This document shows positions 1 to 12,150 of a stretch of DNA of 64,000 bases, one piece after another. The stretch is taken from NCBI GenBank assembly GCA_947650285.1, contig CANTFL010001069.1, positions 1-64,000 of the forward strand. The letters are read 5' to 3'. Origin of the DNA: Hyaloperonospora brassicae (lineage: Eukaryota; Oomycota; Peronosporomycetes; Peronosporales; Peronosporaceae). The position numbers were made by a program, and so were the translations under genes. The notes beneath the pieces are model-generated. The model saw only the letters and a program-made list of their open reading frames with translations. It made no database searches and was not told the origin of the DNA. How positions within the stretch are numbered: position 1 is the first letter of the stretch; each line of letters opens with the position of its first letter.

Positions 1-640
1 CTTTGCCACGAAACACACTCAGACGCGGGTTCGACGCTGATATTTCTTCGAAGGCGTGAAGCAGACATCAATAAAACGAACGGGTCAGTAGATGCAAAAT
101 GCAATATTGAACCAACAATGTCAAAAAATTTGTAACTATCTTGATAAACGTTGCTCCAGTCATCAAGGTATTGTATGTCGCTGCACCTGATGATGAACTA
201 TCTCCCATTCTCTGAAAATTAGAAATGACAATGAACCGTGACTTCATGCCCTTATTCAATATTGGGCATATAAGAACTTTGTTCGTGCCATTAATAGAGG
301 GTCATAGGATAATCTTCGTAGATAGAGACATCCCTCCAACGAAGGTAAAGGTGCCCTTTGCACCGTGAGCATCGACAGATTTGGAAAGCTTGTGGTAAGA
401 ATTTGCTATACGTTAATAGAAACATCCTACGGCGATGAAGTCATTGTACTGAATTTAGATGACATATTTGATGCAACAGCAATACGATTGCCATTCAATC
501 GACAGAAGAAAGGAAGCCCAGCATTGATCCGTGAAGGTTTCTGGCGCTTGTTTATATTCTGGCCATCTAATAAATGGCTTGGAGCGCCCACACGAGTGTA
601 GAAGTTAAATGAGTGAGTGCGATGGCCTATTGGCGTAAAC
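1..640 (+). mobile_element. decayed Ty3/Gypsy pol, protease region
   Basis: This AT-rich stretch is a mutated copy of the protease region of the better preserved element at 11.7-19.4 kb. Bases about 150-260 follow 13330-13445, 335-500 follow 13500-13660, and about 580-625 follow 13775-13815, including the shared words ctccaacgaag and gagtgcgatggcct. The only open frame (365-601) still resembles the retropepsin flap segment (a Leu-Asp-Asp-x-Phe-Asp pattern) but the rest is scrambled. It is a dead relic. The left end is cut by the window edge. Confidence 0.6.
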
Positions 641-3264
641 GTGGTGCGTTTCTTAGTAAGTCTGCATAATACTGGAAGGATGATTATAACTACAGGATAA
701 TTTTAAAATAATACTGATGCACCATATTAACCTAAGAACTCCTCATTCTTTATATGCCGTGAAATACCACAGAAGCAAATCCAATATTATCGTCATTATA
801 TTGTTTTGTCATAAACGTAGAGTCACCCGACCCAGTCAAACCATATAATACCGGAAATCCTTCTGTTTTTGACACCATGAAACATGATTGTGAGCTGAAA
901 CACATGTAAGTCCAGCGCTCGGCGGCTATGTCGAAACACATGCATCACCGAAAGTCCACAACTTACATCAATTGCATGGAATATTACATAGATACATGCA
1001 AAGATAATATATAAAATTAGAGGAAGTTAAAACCTGTTGCCTAGTAGTGGCGCTACAGAAACCATTGGTCACATGGGTAATCGATAGCAAAGCATATGCC
1101 ATCGTAAGAGTAACAAAATCTACAAGACGCAATAAATTAACCGTACGTGCTTTGAAATTAAATTTCTTACGCAATACTTACGCAGAGATTAAGCTCATAA
1201 CAACTTGAGGTCATAAATATTAGGTAAATAAGTATCTAGGACATATTTGAGACGTTAATCAACTTATCAAATGATGCATCACGCGTACCCGGCATTTTCA
1301 AGGTTTGATTGGGCCTCCGAATACAATTACGAATCAATAGAATTGCTGTGTCGAACCTAAAAAATACTGGAAAATCAGCGAGGTGGCAAATTTAAACAGA
1401 TCAGCGTTATGGCTGCAGAGCAGAAAAGAGTCAATGGTCTAAGATTGACGGTGATCCTTTCTTAGGTTGAACATGTTCGTAGCAGTTTGGTGAAGCGATC
1501 CGCACAGATACTATTGGCCACCCAACAAACAAGGTCAGTTGTGCCCGTGTTAATAACGGATATGTTTCTTAATAACTTATTGGGTAAAGGATAATTATTC
1601 GTGCAAGTCCGCGATCAGATGTGCTAAACATTTCAAAGCAAGATCTTCTCGTGGCTTGAGTGCCCAGGTAAAAAGTTGGATGGAGTATCGGTGCTTATGC
1701 AAGGCGTCATATGGGAAGGTCGAGCGAACATATCGAACCGCCAGAAGTATTCTTTGGTCGTGTTTAAAATTACTGCCCGACCATCTCAAGCCTATCCGTC
1801 AATCGTTCATGACAGATAACAATCTCACGCCTTCCACAAGCGTGTGAAACGCCTGTTGATGGTTACACAAGGTGAGAATAAAAAGGCAAGACACACGATC
1901 CGGGGTAATTTTTCCGCAAGTCGGTCGTCCGGAGACCAGTGAAGGTTTGGTTACAAATCGGTCACTTTGCCATAATCACTCTTCATCAGCAGCTACTTGA
2001 TAGGCAGCGTTTAATGGAGTGTTTAACGTCATGATCCCCGTTTTTGTTTCAGGTAAATTATATGTATAGCACTGGAACATATTCAAGTATGTAATTTTAA
2101 CCACCGTTCAAGTTGGCTTGAGACATATCAACTTGACATGAGGGTCGAACCTAAACAGGGGTCACCGCACTGCTTCATGTAGCAGCGTTCACTGTGTCGT
2201 TTTAGATAACTCTAGTGTGGTAGAGTGGATTCTCGAAAACTGTGTGATAAATTCATGGACAATCATGGTGTCGTACTGATGACTTACGGACTGAGAACTT
2301 CGACCCCGCTACTGGACCTTGACGCACCTCGTTGACCCGTCGGGTGCTAGGCTGCCTTCTCCGGTATACTTGGATAAAGATGTATATGTTGATTTTCAAG
2401 GGTTGAACTTACAAAGCTTAGATCGAATGTGCTCTACTCCGTGGACACTAGCTGGGCACCGGATCAAATTGGTCCACAGTGGACTCATATGCAAACGACA
2501 GGAAGATTGTTCCTTCTTGCCATGTACTTGTGGTTTCAAGGGTATAGTATACCTGTGCATTGCTTTTCTCCGTAGTTAAGGAGTCGGGCGGCCGCTTCCA
2601 ATGGCGTATCTTGAGGGGGTGATATTCATCGCAACCACAAGCCAGATGATTTCTAAGATTCTAATTGCATTTGGTTTTCCCATGCATCTATTTAATGGGG
2701 TAAGAGACAAAGTACATCCAGTCTTTTTAACAGACGGGCAGACTTTACACGTTCCTTTTATGCACAGCAGGGACGTGTCACGTTGATATAAAAAATCAGT
2801 AGTTTTTAATATAGTCCTGTTTATGAACTCCTTTACTCTCTCCTTGTCTATAATCTGATCCTTCATCGGACTGAACAAGGGTAGCCGGACCTCGAAGGAT
2901 TGGATTCATCAAATTAAGACCGAGCACCTAATTTGGGACCGAGGTATACCCAGGCCAGCCGATGTCTACCGATGAGGAATCACGGTCAACCGACGAAGGA
3001 CTGTGTCCAACAATGAGGGACCAAGGTTTGACCTCTTAAACACCGGACCTTCAAAATGGGCACCCCGATCTGCTCCTTTCCGTACCGATTTACTGGTTCT
3101 ATAGCGACGATATATTCTCGATAAATCATGCAAGTGTTTTTCGCTGAGGATCTCGTCGCCTTCGTGACCGCTACCCTGTGTCACCCTCTAACTGTAGGAT
3201 GACCCATTGTCCCTTCGGTGCGATGGGCTCCAGTTCTAGCATCTCTAAAATGCTCATCACCATA
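641..3264. other. AT-rich spacer, no recognisable gene
   Basis: Between two segments that align to neighbouring parts of the Gypsy pol copy there is about 2 kb more DNA than the intact relative has there, so something was probably inserted. I recognise no gene or LTR. The open frames are short (at most 100 codons), AT-rich and without domain signatures. Confidence 0.4.
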
Positions 3265-3868
3265 CTAGGGTTGAAAAGTTGATTGCCGATCACTTAGTCG
3301 CGGGCCATTGTAGAGCGATAACTATTACAATCAGCTCTCCGAGCTTATGTGTTTATAAGACCACAGGAAATGAATGCTTGTGCATACAATAACCAATATT
3401 AATGCTACAATAATACCGGATAATACGCCGATACTAAAATCGAAAGTCATTATTAACGGCTAGTAAAAGAGTGATTTATTTACGTCGTCCGTAAACGTAG
3501 TGATTTTTCTTTCGAATCCTTATGCGCGAAATGAGATATGTCTTTTGTGGCAGTGACAGCTTCAGTGACATATTATGTGAAGGGTCGAAGATTATACGAT
3601 AGCTTTGTAACGATCATGTCACAATTGATAGATTTTCATTCAATCTTATTGAAATCGATGTGCGTTTACAAACCAAGTTACTCCGACAAAATTTTCGTTC
3701 GTTGTTCGGTTAGGGTTAAAACGGCAGACGTAGATTTTTTGTTTACTCATAATTGTCTAGTTCTACACGTATACGCTTTTCCGACCTAATTAACTTTCTC
3801 GACTGTATTTATGTGCGGATGGCGAAAAACTAGTTCCAGATTTTATCGTGGTCAAGCATGGCGTAAGT
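3265..3868 (+). mobile_element. decayed Gypsy reverse transcriptase, left part
   Basis: This stretch is colinear with the reverse transcriptase of the intact-structure element. 3270-3355 follows 14425-14515 (shared gccgatc..ttag..gcgggccat and the following agctctccgagcttatgtgt). 3415-3490 follows 14570-14645. 3665-3790 follows 14810-14930, covering the region of the FDD active site. 3842-3868 follows 14985-15010. The reading frame is destroyed. A solo LTR interrupts the copy right after 3868. Confidence 0.65.
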
Positions 3869-4298
3869 TGAAACGAGGTAGCTCGTTACCTGACATTAAC
3901 ATTGTGGGAAATGGTAATAGAGAATATTATGATCAATATTCTAAAACTATATCGTTAACTTGATATATATTGTTGAGATGACCCAAATGTCTAAACATGA
4001 CTTAATATTGTACTTATGTCAACACACTGATCGCTGCTAGACGCGCGCAATGGGTAATGAGTAGACGTCCTCATACGTTTAGTAATATTAAAATGAAATA
4101 ATTAAGTTAGGACATATCAGAGAACAAGAGCTATTGGACTCGTCGTATTGAATAACAGTTTTACTAGCATTACGACTAGAGTCTTTGTCTTAGTCGTTTA
4201 CCCTTACTCGGTATATTACATATACCTAGCATGAAATTGACCTCGGGAATCGACTCGGTACTGGTATTTTAGCACGAAGCGAACAGTGCCTCATTACA
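3869..4298 (+). repeat. solo LTR nested in decayed pol
   Basis: These 430 bp align along their length with the 440-bp LTRs at 11661 and 18988 but are strongly diverged. The start keeps the inverted-repeat form (cgaggtagctcg) and the end reads gtgcctcattaca. The flanks are TAAGT on the left and TAAGC on the right, a 5-bp target duplication with one change. The neighbouring pol sequence continues on both sides, so this is a solo LTR left after recombination between the two LTRs of an inserted element. The block around 4036-4069 is far better conserved than the rest. Confidence 0.72.
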
Positions 4299-6420
4299 TA
4301 AGCCTGCATCCGAAAAAAATCAAGGCGATCATCGGCTAACCCGTTTATGGTAATGTCAAGGATCTCTGAAAGCCCATTGGACTATCGATTTCCTTGGGCA
4401 AATAATAGAGCAACTACGCCGATATGACTGTCCATCTTGTTTTTTTACGAAAGCTGATATTACGTGGTTAGTAAAAGGTTACTGTCAGCGGTCTTTCATT
4501 AGATAGTAAGCACAGCCTAACTTAATCTTTCAAACCGGCGATTGCACAATAGATCCAATTATTTTGTGTCGTCCGTGACGCCATAACTTGCTTAAAAGGC
4601 TCTAGTTGATGCATCTATGACACAGGCAGCGTAGTGGTCGTCGTATGCTATCATTCCCATGGGCTTCATCTATCGGATCGTAATTTTCCATTTTATGACA
4701 AGCAAAACGTCGCCTCACATTTTTCACTGAGCGAAATTGCGTTTATCCTTCAAGACGATGAATCGTCGTCGCTGATGTGCTTTCGTGTCGACCAGTAATT
4801 GAGTCGATTTTGCAGTCCAACAGTGCCAATAATCCTACTGGTTCAACACTAGTAGATAGTTTTAGTCGCGGACAAAGCTCGACGATGTACTACAAACTAG
4901 CAAAGAAGTGAGGATAGTCTGCGTATGATGAAAGATCTCGAAAAATCATCACGATAATTCATTAACGTTCTGGCGCCTTTTATCGACTTTTGTCATATCA
5001 AAAACCTCCCTCATTATTTTTTGTATCATTCTGGAGTTTAGGGACACGCCTTATGTCGTCGGTTCTACTCATAAAATGTTTCGGGCGGCTCATCCTATAA
5101 AAGTGTCACAATGTGCAACCAGGTGGGTATCGTAGTAGAGAAAAGATATACTTACGGTACATCGATTTTTTTGCGCGACCCATCGGTATAATTTGATCGC
5201 CACTATGTTTTGTCTTGCGTTATTTACCAATTAAAGCCTAGTAATTCATCAAGTGCACATCTATAGCCTCTGCTGGTTCTAAAAAAGTGATGACAGTCCT
5301 TTTCAACGTGAATTTTCAATTTGACTTTCCCAAACATGGTCTCAAGAAAATTTGACTCTCGCGTTCTTTAAATTTTTCAGCAAGATGGTACATGTTGCCA
5401 CTGTCCCCAAGTCTATTTCAACTCGGAGTAGTGCTGATTTATCTATGTACAACCACATCAATCACATTAGTAACCCAGTGAAAGAATTATCCACATAAAT
5501 TGGAATCAGGGCGGCTTTGGGCAATCCGTGTTCCATTCCATATATAAATAAGTTATAGATTTTAACATACGATACATGGCCGGGGAAATCTGATAATTGT
5601 GCACTCATCGATATACCTCGAGAGAATTTCCACTTCGTCACAAATTGACAGGTTGTTTTGCCAAAGTGTTGGGTTGACTTCATTGTAAAGTTTTTAATTT
5701 AACTAGGTATACACTTTTCTTAAGAAAGCGTAAGTCATTTTGTGCATCTGCTTGATTAAAGTACGACTATAAAGAAATCAGGGAACAGAATCGATCGAGA
5801 GTAAATACCTGACAATATAAATCACCAGTCGTCGCCAATAGCTACACAAATAAGGGCGTTGTCGGTAGGATTGATGCTTGCGATGGCAACGTCACCAAAA
5901 TCGTTACCGCTACTGCTGAATCAGATGATGCTCACTTATTTGGTCGATCAGAGATTTCAAATAATCATACTGGAAACGTTGAATACAGTCTTGCTATTTG
6001 TTTAAAAAACTTCTTAGCAGTGTAATTTAAGCACATTAATACGGACAAAGCGAAGTATTTTTGAATTAATTTGGCCCGAGAAGCAGTAGTCCGATATATA
6101 GATAAGTAGATTGTTGACGCGGCGGAATGGAGACACGAAATGCTGACAAAAACAGGAGATGGCATATTCTTTTCAATTTATATTGTCGGGTACTAAATAC
6201 TAATGTATATGGACTATGAATCGAAGCATGTATCAGTTAAGATAGCAGGATAACTCTACCGCCGAATTGAAACGGTGTTTTTTGCGTATTCCATCTCTAA
6301 GGCAAAGTATACAAGGTCTAGCGCCTCGTTCAGTGCGTTTGCAACGTCCGCTTTACGTTGGTCGTCTCTACCCGTACTGCTAATACGCGGTTGATTCCGA
6401 GCACAAATATTTCCACCACG
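4299..6420 (+). mobile_element. decayed Gypsy pol, RNase H and integrase part
   Basis: This continues the pol relic to the right of the solo LTR. 4299-4345 follows 15010-15055 (shared atcaaggcgatca). 4410-4450 follows 15130-15170. 4755-4805 follows 15605-15655 (shared gtcgtcgctgatg). 5115-5160 follows 15975-16015. 5230-5285 follows 16090-16145 (shared gcctagta.ttcatc). 5330-5475 follows 16180-16330 (integrase core). 6330-6412 follows 17235-17318 (shared cacgttcaagaa). No frame survives, so it is non-functional. Confidence 0.6.
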
Positions 6421-8189
6421 TTCAAGAATCTAAACGCGGTGCTTGGTGTCTCGACCTAAAGTTTTGACCTGTCTCGTTTCCGAATCGACCTTGCGACGAG
6501 GCGCCGCGTCCAGTTTTTCTACAACTAGGCGAGCCAAAACCCTGATTTATTATTCTTCGCCCGATCAGCAAAGTAGCGCTGGTATTTCGTCTGAATTCAG
6601 CTGACAAGTACGCTCAAGGTCAATGAATTTATGCAGGTCCGGTGGACACGATAGTGCTGACTAAGCATAGGTTTAGGTTAGATACGTGAGATACACCTGG
6701 TATTTCCTGCTCATACCAAACAGCTGGTGGAAGAATTTGTGGTAAACCCTTTTATTTATAACAAACCTTGATCCACAATAATGTGAAGAGGAAGAGAATG
6801 AGATATATGTTTGTCTAAATAGTACATATACCATTAAACTGTTGATGGTAGCCGCTTATCCGCGGATGGTTGATGCTGGCCTCGTCAAGCGGTATGTTGA
6901 GCTCACTCGATTTTTCATAAGGTCCAATGGTCCATATGCGCCCGTTGAGCATACAGAAGGGCTGCAAATTATCAATTGCGTGGATCATCTCGGATGAGGA
7001 GAAGGCCCAACCTAGAGGCTAGAAAAATTATATAATTCAATAATAGGCGCACTAAAAATTGTCAGTAAAATTATTATTGGGTCTCAGTATGTGAGTCAAG
7101 AAAGGTCTCTCTTTTAGACAATCGATGCGCCTTGAAGGTCGCTCATATTGGAGTCCTTTTTCGCCCACCGTACTTGCCGTTTTACGTTCGATAAGCCATG
7201 CTTCACACTTACTGTATTGTACATTACAGATGAACGCTTTTCAAAGTGGTAACTGCAAATTTAGATCTCATTTGGTTTACCGCTGAATCACAATTTTTGG
7301 GAGATTTACAGCCTTAAAACATATATTTTTAGCGCGTAAATAGCTTGCACGAATGTCAATATCGTACATCAATTCTATTCTAACAAAGGGAATAATTAAC
7401 ATTTACACATGTCGCCATTCATATTGCTTATGAACTGCTTTATGATGACCCACGGCTTTATTCTATAACAAAACATACGCCATTGAGGTCGAATATTGTT
7501 TGCGTGAATCTATCGAACTAGCGATGCTAGGGTCAACCAGTTTACGATGGCGCAGGCCATCAGCGCCATCTCGAGTTTGCGAGCACGCAAGATCTAGCGT
7601 GTACAACGAGACGTTCGACTCGATAGTAGCTAAAACGCATGCACTCGTGATTGGAGTAGTTTGGTAATCAATAGGGAGTCGAAACTACAGTCCAACTTGC
7701 CCGAGAAGATGGATCAAACTTTGAGGCGATCATATGCATATGGTAAAAGACCACGTGCAAATGCATCAACAGTTACTTCAATTACAAGCGCAATAGCAGC
7801 ACAATATGGTTTTTTCGCCACGTGAGCTTGTGTATTGTCTCTTTAGCTGCATATAATTGCATAATCGCCTGTTTTGCGGCTCTAGATAAGCACTACATGA
7901 AATCTAGTGTACGATGCAATGCGATCTGACTTATTAAAAATCTCTTTAACTTGAAGCGACCCCGGCGGAAACACAAAAATAGGATAGTCACGATAGTACA
8001 ATCGGTTTGTATGTTATATAACAATGAACTTCTGCTCTATTATAATGTCAGTGGAATTTGCCTGAAGTGACACCTAAGTATTCATTATTTAGTATTCTTC
8101 GTACAGTATCGCTACTTACAGTAATATTGTGCAGTGAGAAAAGGGTCTACCTTAATTTTTGGTATGGGCCTTTACCACACTATCTCTTT
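6421..8189. other. AT-rich spacer, nothing recognised
   Basis: AT-rich DNA with only very short open frames. I see no gene, LTR end or structural RNA. It may be further decayed retroelement. Confidence 0.35.
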
Positions 8190-8305
8190 TTGACGCACGT
8201 AACGGGTGGTGACGTCACCATAAGTGGTACCATCTAAATATAAAAAGCTTAAGTGGGGACTAATTGATGAGATACATTCGCTTCTTGACGCACGTAACGG
8301 GTGGT
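8190..8305 (+). repeat. two 21-bp direct repeats, LTR-core-like
   Basis: The 21-base word ttgacgcacgtaacgggtgg+t occurs exactly at 8190-8210 and again at 8285-8305, 95 bp apart. It resembles the best conserved block of the Gypsy LTRs here (gacgcgcgcaatgggtggtg at about 11835 and 19162), so both copies may come from a related, otherwise decayed LTR. Confidence 0.6.
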
Positions 8306-9229
8306 AATATCGAGCTTCATTATATTCAATCGCAGATTTACTTTTCGACTACTTGGCGTTGTCGTTAACACGTAACGGTTTCCGCCACGTAAATGTACGT
8401 GAGGTATCAGGGCACTGGATCCTACTGTTGCCAGTATGGTAACCTTCGCACTGACCTCAGCACGTAGTCATCAGTGCCTCGTTACAATATGGCGATGATA
8501 AGGTAGAAGACATGTTTGACACTTGTCGAGTGACAAGACGGACAGACTCGTGAAAGGTAACGTTTAAGTCTTTTTAAGCAAAACGCCGAGGGAAATGCGC
8601 TGAGGGTATTGTAACGATTTTTAGATAAGTTTGTACAATCTCTGTGACCTTCAAAAAAGAAAAAAATGTGTCGATGTCACCCTTTAATGTGGAATCACCC
8701 ATAGTGTGAAGTATGGAAGCTGCTGAGCTTAGACATTCATCAAAATAAAATTTGTTGCACGTTATAAGTAAGCCTGGAGCCACAAAGTAGTTATAATGGG
8801 GAAATCGAGCTGCGTCACCGTTTTTCATTTTGGTACTCGGACGCCGAATAAGCTAGCGATAGTTTTGTGTTGACGCGTTGAGAGTATGAGAGTTACCATG
8901 TCGACTAAATAATATAACGCACTAACCTTTACCGTGTTAAGGGACCTCTGGCTAAGATCATAAAATCAACTGGCGGCGAACGTCCAACGGAGCTGATTAT
9001 GTCGAATCTATATTACACAAGAGTATGGGAACATAAGCTTAGATCTATGGACCATCGTTACATGATCAAGCAAAGTTTGACGAGAACAATGGAGCCTTCG
9101 GTTATTCGTCAATGATGCGACCAACTAATATGGCGTCCTTCTCTCGGCTAACCACTTTCTACAAGTAGTCTCCATCGACTACATTGTACTATTGATTACA
9201 AATCCTACCGGGTGTATTGGGACCTAAAT
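8306..9229. other. AT-rich spacer; possible antisense retroelement leader
   Basis: No intact gene. Just left of the reverse LTR remnant, about 9165-9200 (tctccatcgactacattg) resembles the reverse complement of the sequence following the 5' LTR of the element at 11.7 kb (12145-12180). This fits a decayed element lying in reverse orientation. The similarity is weak. Confidence 0.35.
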
Positions 9230-9640
9230 TGGTGCTGACACGGTACAAGCTTCCTACATTGACCAGTCTGTAGGCAGTTGCCTCGATTACTCGCTTGCGC
9301 TGTACGTGCAGAGGATGACTTATCATTAAATTGAACACCTATAGAAGAGGAAGAAAGATGGATTGTGCAAAACATAGTCTAACGTTCTTAGCGGGTGGCT
9401 TGTAATCGTACTTTTAAATATCAAATTACACATATAATGGATATTCGCCCATCAATCATTGCGCGCGTCTAGCAGCGACAAGGTCGTTTTGATTGATCAT
9501 ATGTTCTAGATGAGACCGTAAGTGGTAGTGATGAAAATATGTTTTATAGGTCAAATGCTTGCACATCTATTTAGTAAGGTATATATCTAACAATATTTCA
9601 ATTAATGTAATGCTCACATCGACCTTATTTCGTGTTAACA
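9230..9640 (-). repeat. decayed LTR, reverse orientation
   Basis: Read on the minus strand, this resembles the LTR of the 11.7-kb element. The clearest match is 9458-9475, where attgcgcgcgtctag is the exact reverse complement of the LTR core. Weaker matches in the right order lie at about 9237-9290 (tgctgacacggtac, ttgaccagt), 9335-9395 (gaagaggaagaaag) and 9490-9530. The boundaries are approximate. Confidence 0.5.
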
Positions 9641-9992
9641 ACATGTATCGGGTTCATCCCTGTACAAATTGCGTGCGACAAGATGTTTTGGCATGCATCG
9701 TATTGCGACAGGTACTTTACACATGTGTGTACAGAGAAAATGATAGCCATCGGGACCACGTGAGTGCACAAAGTGTAACAATTTTGTCCCTCTTCCCTGT
9801 TGCTACCATCGATGTGATCTTGTACGACCCGTAACTTGAAGGGCTTAGACGAACCGCAACGAAAAATGCATTGAGTCAGCAAAATAGGTCATAGCTGAGT
9901 TGATGTATTGTTCGTGCTACTCTGGCTGACGAAACAGTGACTTAAGCGGCGCAAAAATTGACATACTATGCTGCAGCCGTGTGTGAGTTTAG

Positions 9993-10067
9993 GCGATAAT
10001 GTTGCTAGGAAAGGGTCAGTATGCTCGTGTGCGATAATGTTGCTGTGATAGGGCCAGTATGCCGTGT
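9993..10067. repeat. 38-bp tandem duplication
   Basis: Two adjacent units, each starting gcgataatgttgct and continuing to a cagtatg...cgtgt end, lie at 9993-10030 and 10031-10067. They differ at a few positions. The repeat falls across the start of a 120-codon open frame that I do not consider a gene. Confidence 0.7.
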
Positions 10068-11655
10068 GTTCGATGACTACGGACAAAAAGTGGGGGACCC
10101 GACGCACGACTCACAATTTGCATCTATTCGTATAGAAATCCTTCCCGGTCGGGCATGTAGACACGAAAATTTGCTTGAGATTGTCTGCATGCGCTTGCGA
10201 TCTTCCTGGCTCGATAAATCACGCATCTACTCTAAGAACTACATTCTATTATGCGACTACTATGCGGCAGTATATCTTCTGTCACATTTTTCCGCGCAAA
10301 TTTGCCAACGTTCATCTACAAAACGACATTGGCCAAGCTCCTCGATTACCGATCGAGCTCGACCGGATTGTCATCAGCGCTGATCATCACTATTGAAACA
10401 TCGTGACCGTCAGACAAAGACGAAAGCAGCGTAGTGTTAGTCTATACTTGGCAGGCGCAAGCTGTCGCTGGCTCATTCGTAATGCAGGTGGTTTGAGGCC
10501 TCGCTGAGGCTTAAGCTTGATCTCTACGCAGCATCATCTACTGTATAAGCGTAATCAACACTCACTACCCATCAACACTGTCGGCGTGCATCGGATCGAT
10601 TGCACACCAAGACCGCGGCGTCTCACGTTCTTTTGAGTAGCAAAAAAAATGGCGCGACGTAGAGCGACGTCAGATCGTTTGGTCCTATCGCCTGCGAGGC
10701 AGAGCCAAGTGCGTATTGCGAGACGCCACTTGCTTTGCAGATGTTAGGACGAAGTACGCCGCAGTCTTCGTGTGCACTTGTTGTGGTGCACGTAGATAGT
10801 GTAGATGGACAGCGAGCACTTCTCGTGTTGTCGTTCTCTTCTTGATAGTTGTGCTGCTGCGTACCGCGAAAGGTTTTGCAGTGGATGATGCCGGTAAGAG
10901 GTATTTTTCCTAGATTGGTTACCTCTCTCCTGCCAAGGTCGCTTGATATCGACATGATGTCATTTCGCAACGAGATGGAAGAGGCTGAAGTGCAGATGTT
11001 TTGAACAAGATGCAAGCCAAGAAATACTAGACCCAAAAGATCTCGGCAAAGGCTGGTACCGCGGCAACGTAAACAGTCTTGCCCCGGCGCTTGTGCGGCT
11101 GTCAAATGTGTGCGCTATCAAACCACTTATTTGTTCACCTTACGTGAGTGGGGGTGGACCGCGACACACCAATTCAACTATCGACGTATCTCCTTCTCTT
11201 CTCCTGAGATACGAATACAATAACATCAAGCGAGTGTTTGTGTTACGACTACAGCCGATGCACCCGACGCTCGTTCATTCGATGCAGATTGTTTCGTACT
11301 GTATATTGAAATAAAGATGGCCTTCTACATCCTCGCCGATACCAACATCTATGCCAACATAAAATGCGATCTTTGTCATGCGCTGGTACTACTCCTGTTT
11401 AATTTTGGAGTCATATGATTGGCTGCCGCGTGACTTCTTGACCCCGCGCTGCGCAGATTCGGCTTTTTGGACAATGTCGTGCGCATCATCGCAGACCGAC
11501 ATAACGCTGGTAGAGCCGTTTCTTCGTCAATATGTTAAATGCCGCTAGAACATCTGTGGCGTCCTCTTTGGGATGCCCGTTGGCATATCTGCTGTTCACC
11601 TTGGCGCTGAATCCATTCTAAGAGCTTCCTTCGAGCACGCTACGGGGTATATGGC

Positions 11656-11660
11656 TCGAT
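11656..11660. repeat. left target-site duplication TCGAT
   Basis: The five bases TCGAT directly before the 5' LTR recur directly after the 3' LTR at 19428-19432. Five-base duplications are usual for Gypsy integrases. Confidence 0.9.
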
Positions 11661-12100
11661 TGCAACGGGGTAGCCCTTTACATGAGATTGTCATTTAAAA
11701 CAATCTGACAATAAAAAATATTACGTCGGATATTCTTTTAATAATATCACAAGACATGGTGATATTGTTGGGATGACCGAAGGGTCTACTCATTGATCGA
11801 TAACGTGATGATATCAACCCACCAATCGCTTCTAGATGCGCGCAATGGGTGGTGAGTAGACGTCATGATACATTAGTTACATTAGTATAATTAAGTCAGG
11901 ACAAACAGAGATTCAAGGAGTTATAGGACTTAATTATATTAATACAGTTTTACTTTTACCAAGAGACTAGTCTGACTACTTAGTCTCCTTTCCTTCCTCT
12001 GTGTAGTTCTACACCTAGCTGGGCACTGACCATCACTACAGTCAGTGATAGTAAACTCCGTACTGGTTGACCAGTACGTAGTTGTCTGTGCCCCGTTACA
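11661..12100 (+). repeat. 5' LTR
   Basis: 440 bp. It begins TGCAACGGGG (the 3' copy has TGTAACGGGG) and ends CCCCGTTACA, so the termini form a 10-bp inverted repeat with one change in this copy. Seven substitutions separate it from the 3' LTR and no indels. It contains several short hairpins and the conserved block at about 11831-11865. Promoter and polyadenylation signals should lie here, but I cannot place them. Confidence 0.95.
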
Positions 12101-12102
12101 CC

Positions 12103-12120
12103 TGGTAGCACTTTGTAGTC
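12103..12120 (+). other. probable tRNA primer-binding site
   Basis: Two bases after the 5' LTR the sequence reads TGGTAGCA. This is complementary to an ACCA-ending 3' terminus TGCTACCA, as in many initiator methionine tRNAs. Only the first eight bases fit what I recall of that tRNA, so the primer identity is an inference. Confidence 0.4.
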
Positions 12121-12150
12121 CGTCCAAGGACCACAACCCCATCGCCCAAC

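Larger units (their letters stand above)
9641..11660. other. gene-poor spacer before the Gypsy element
   Basis: Open frames up to 160 codons occur on both strands (10021-10383 plus, 10623-11105 minus) but none shows a domain, signal peptide or convincing composition. Base composition is less AT-rich than 1-9 kb. A 38-bp tandem duplication is listed separately. The right end carries the left copy of the target duplication TCGAT (11656-11660). Confidence 0.35.

Noticed and set aside
10623..11105. 160-codon minus-strand frame
   Set aside because: No domain, no neighbours supporting it, unremarkable composition.
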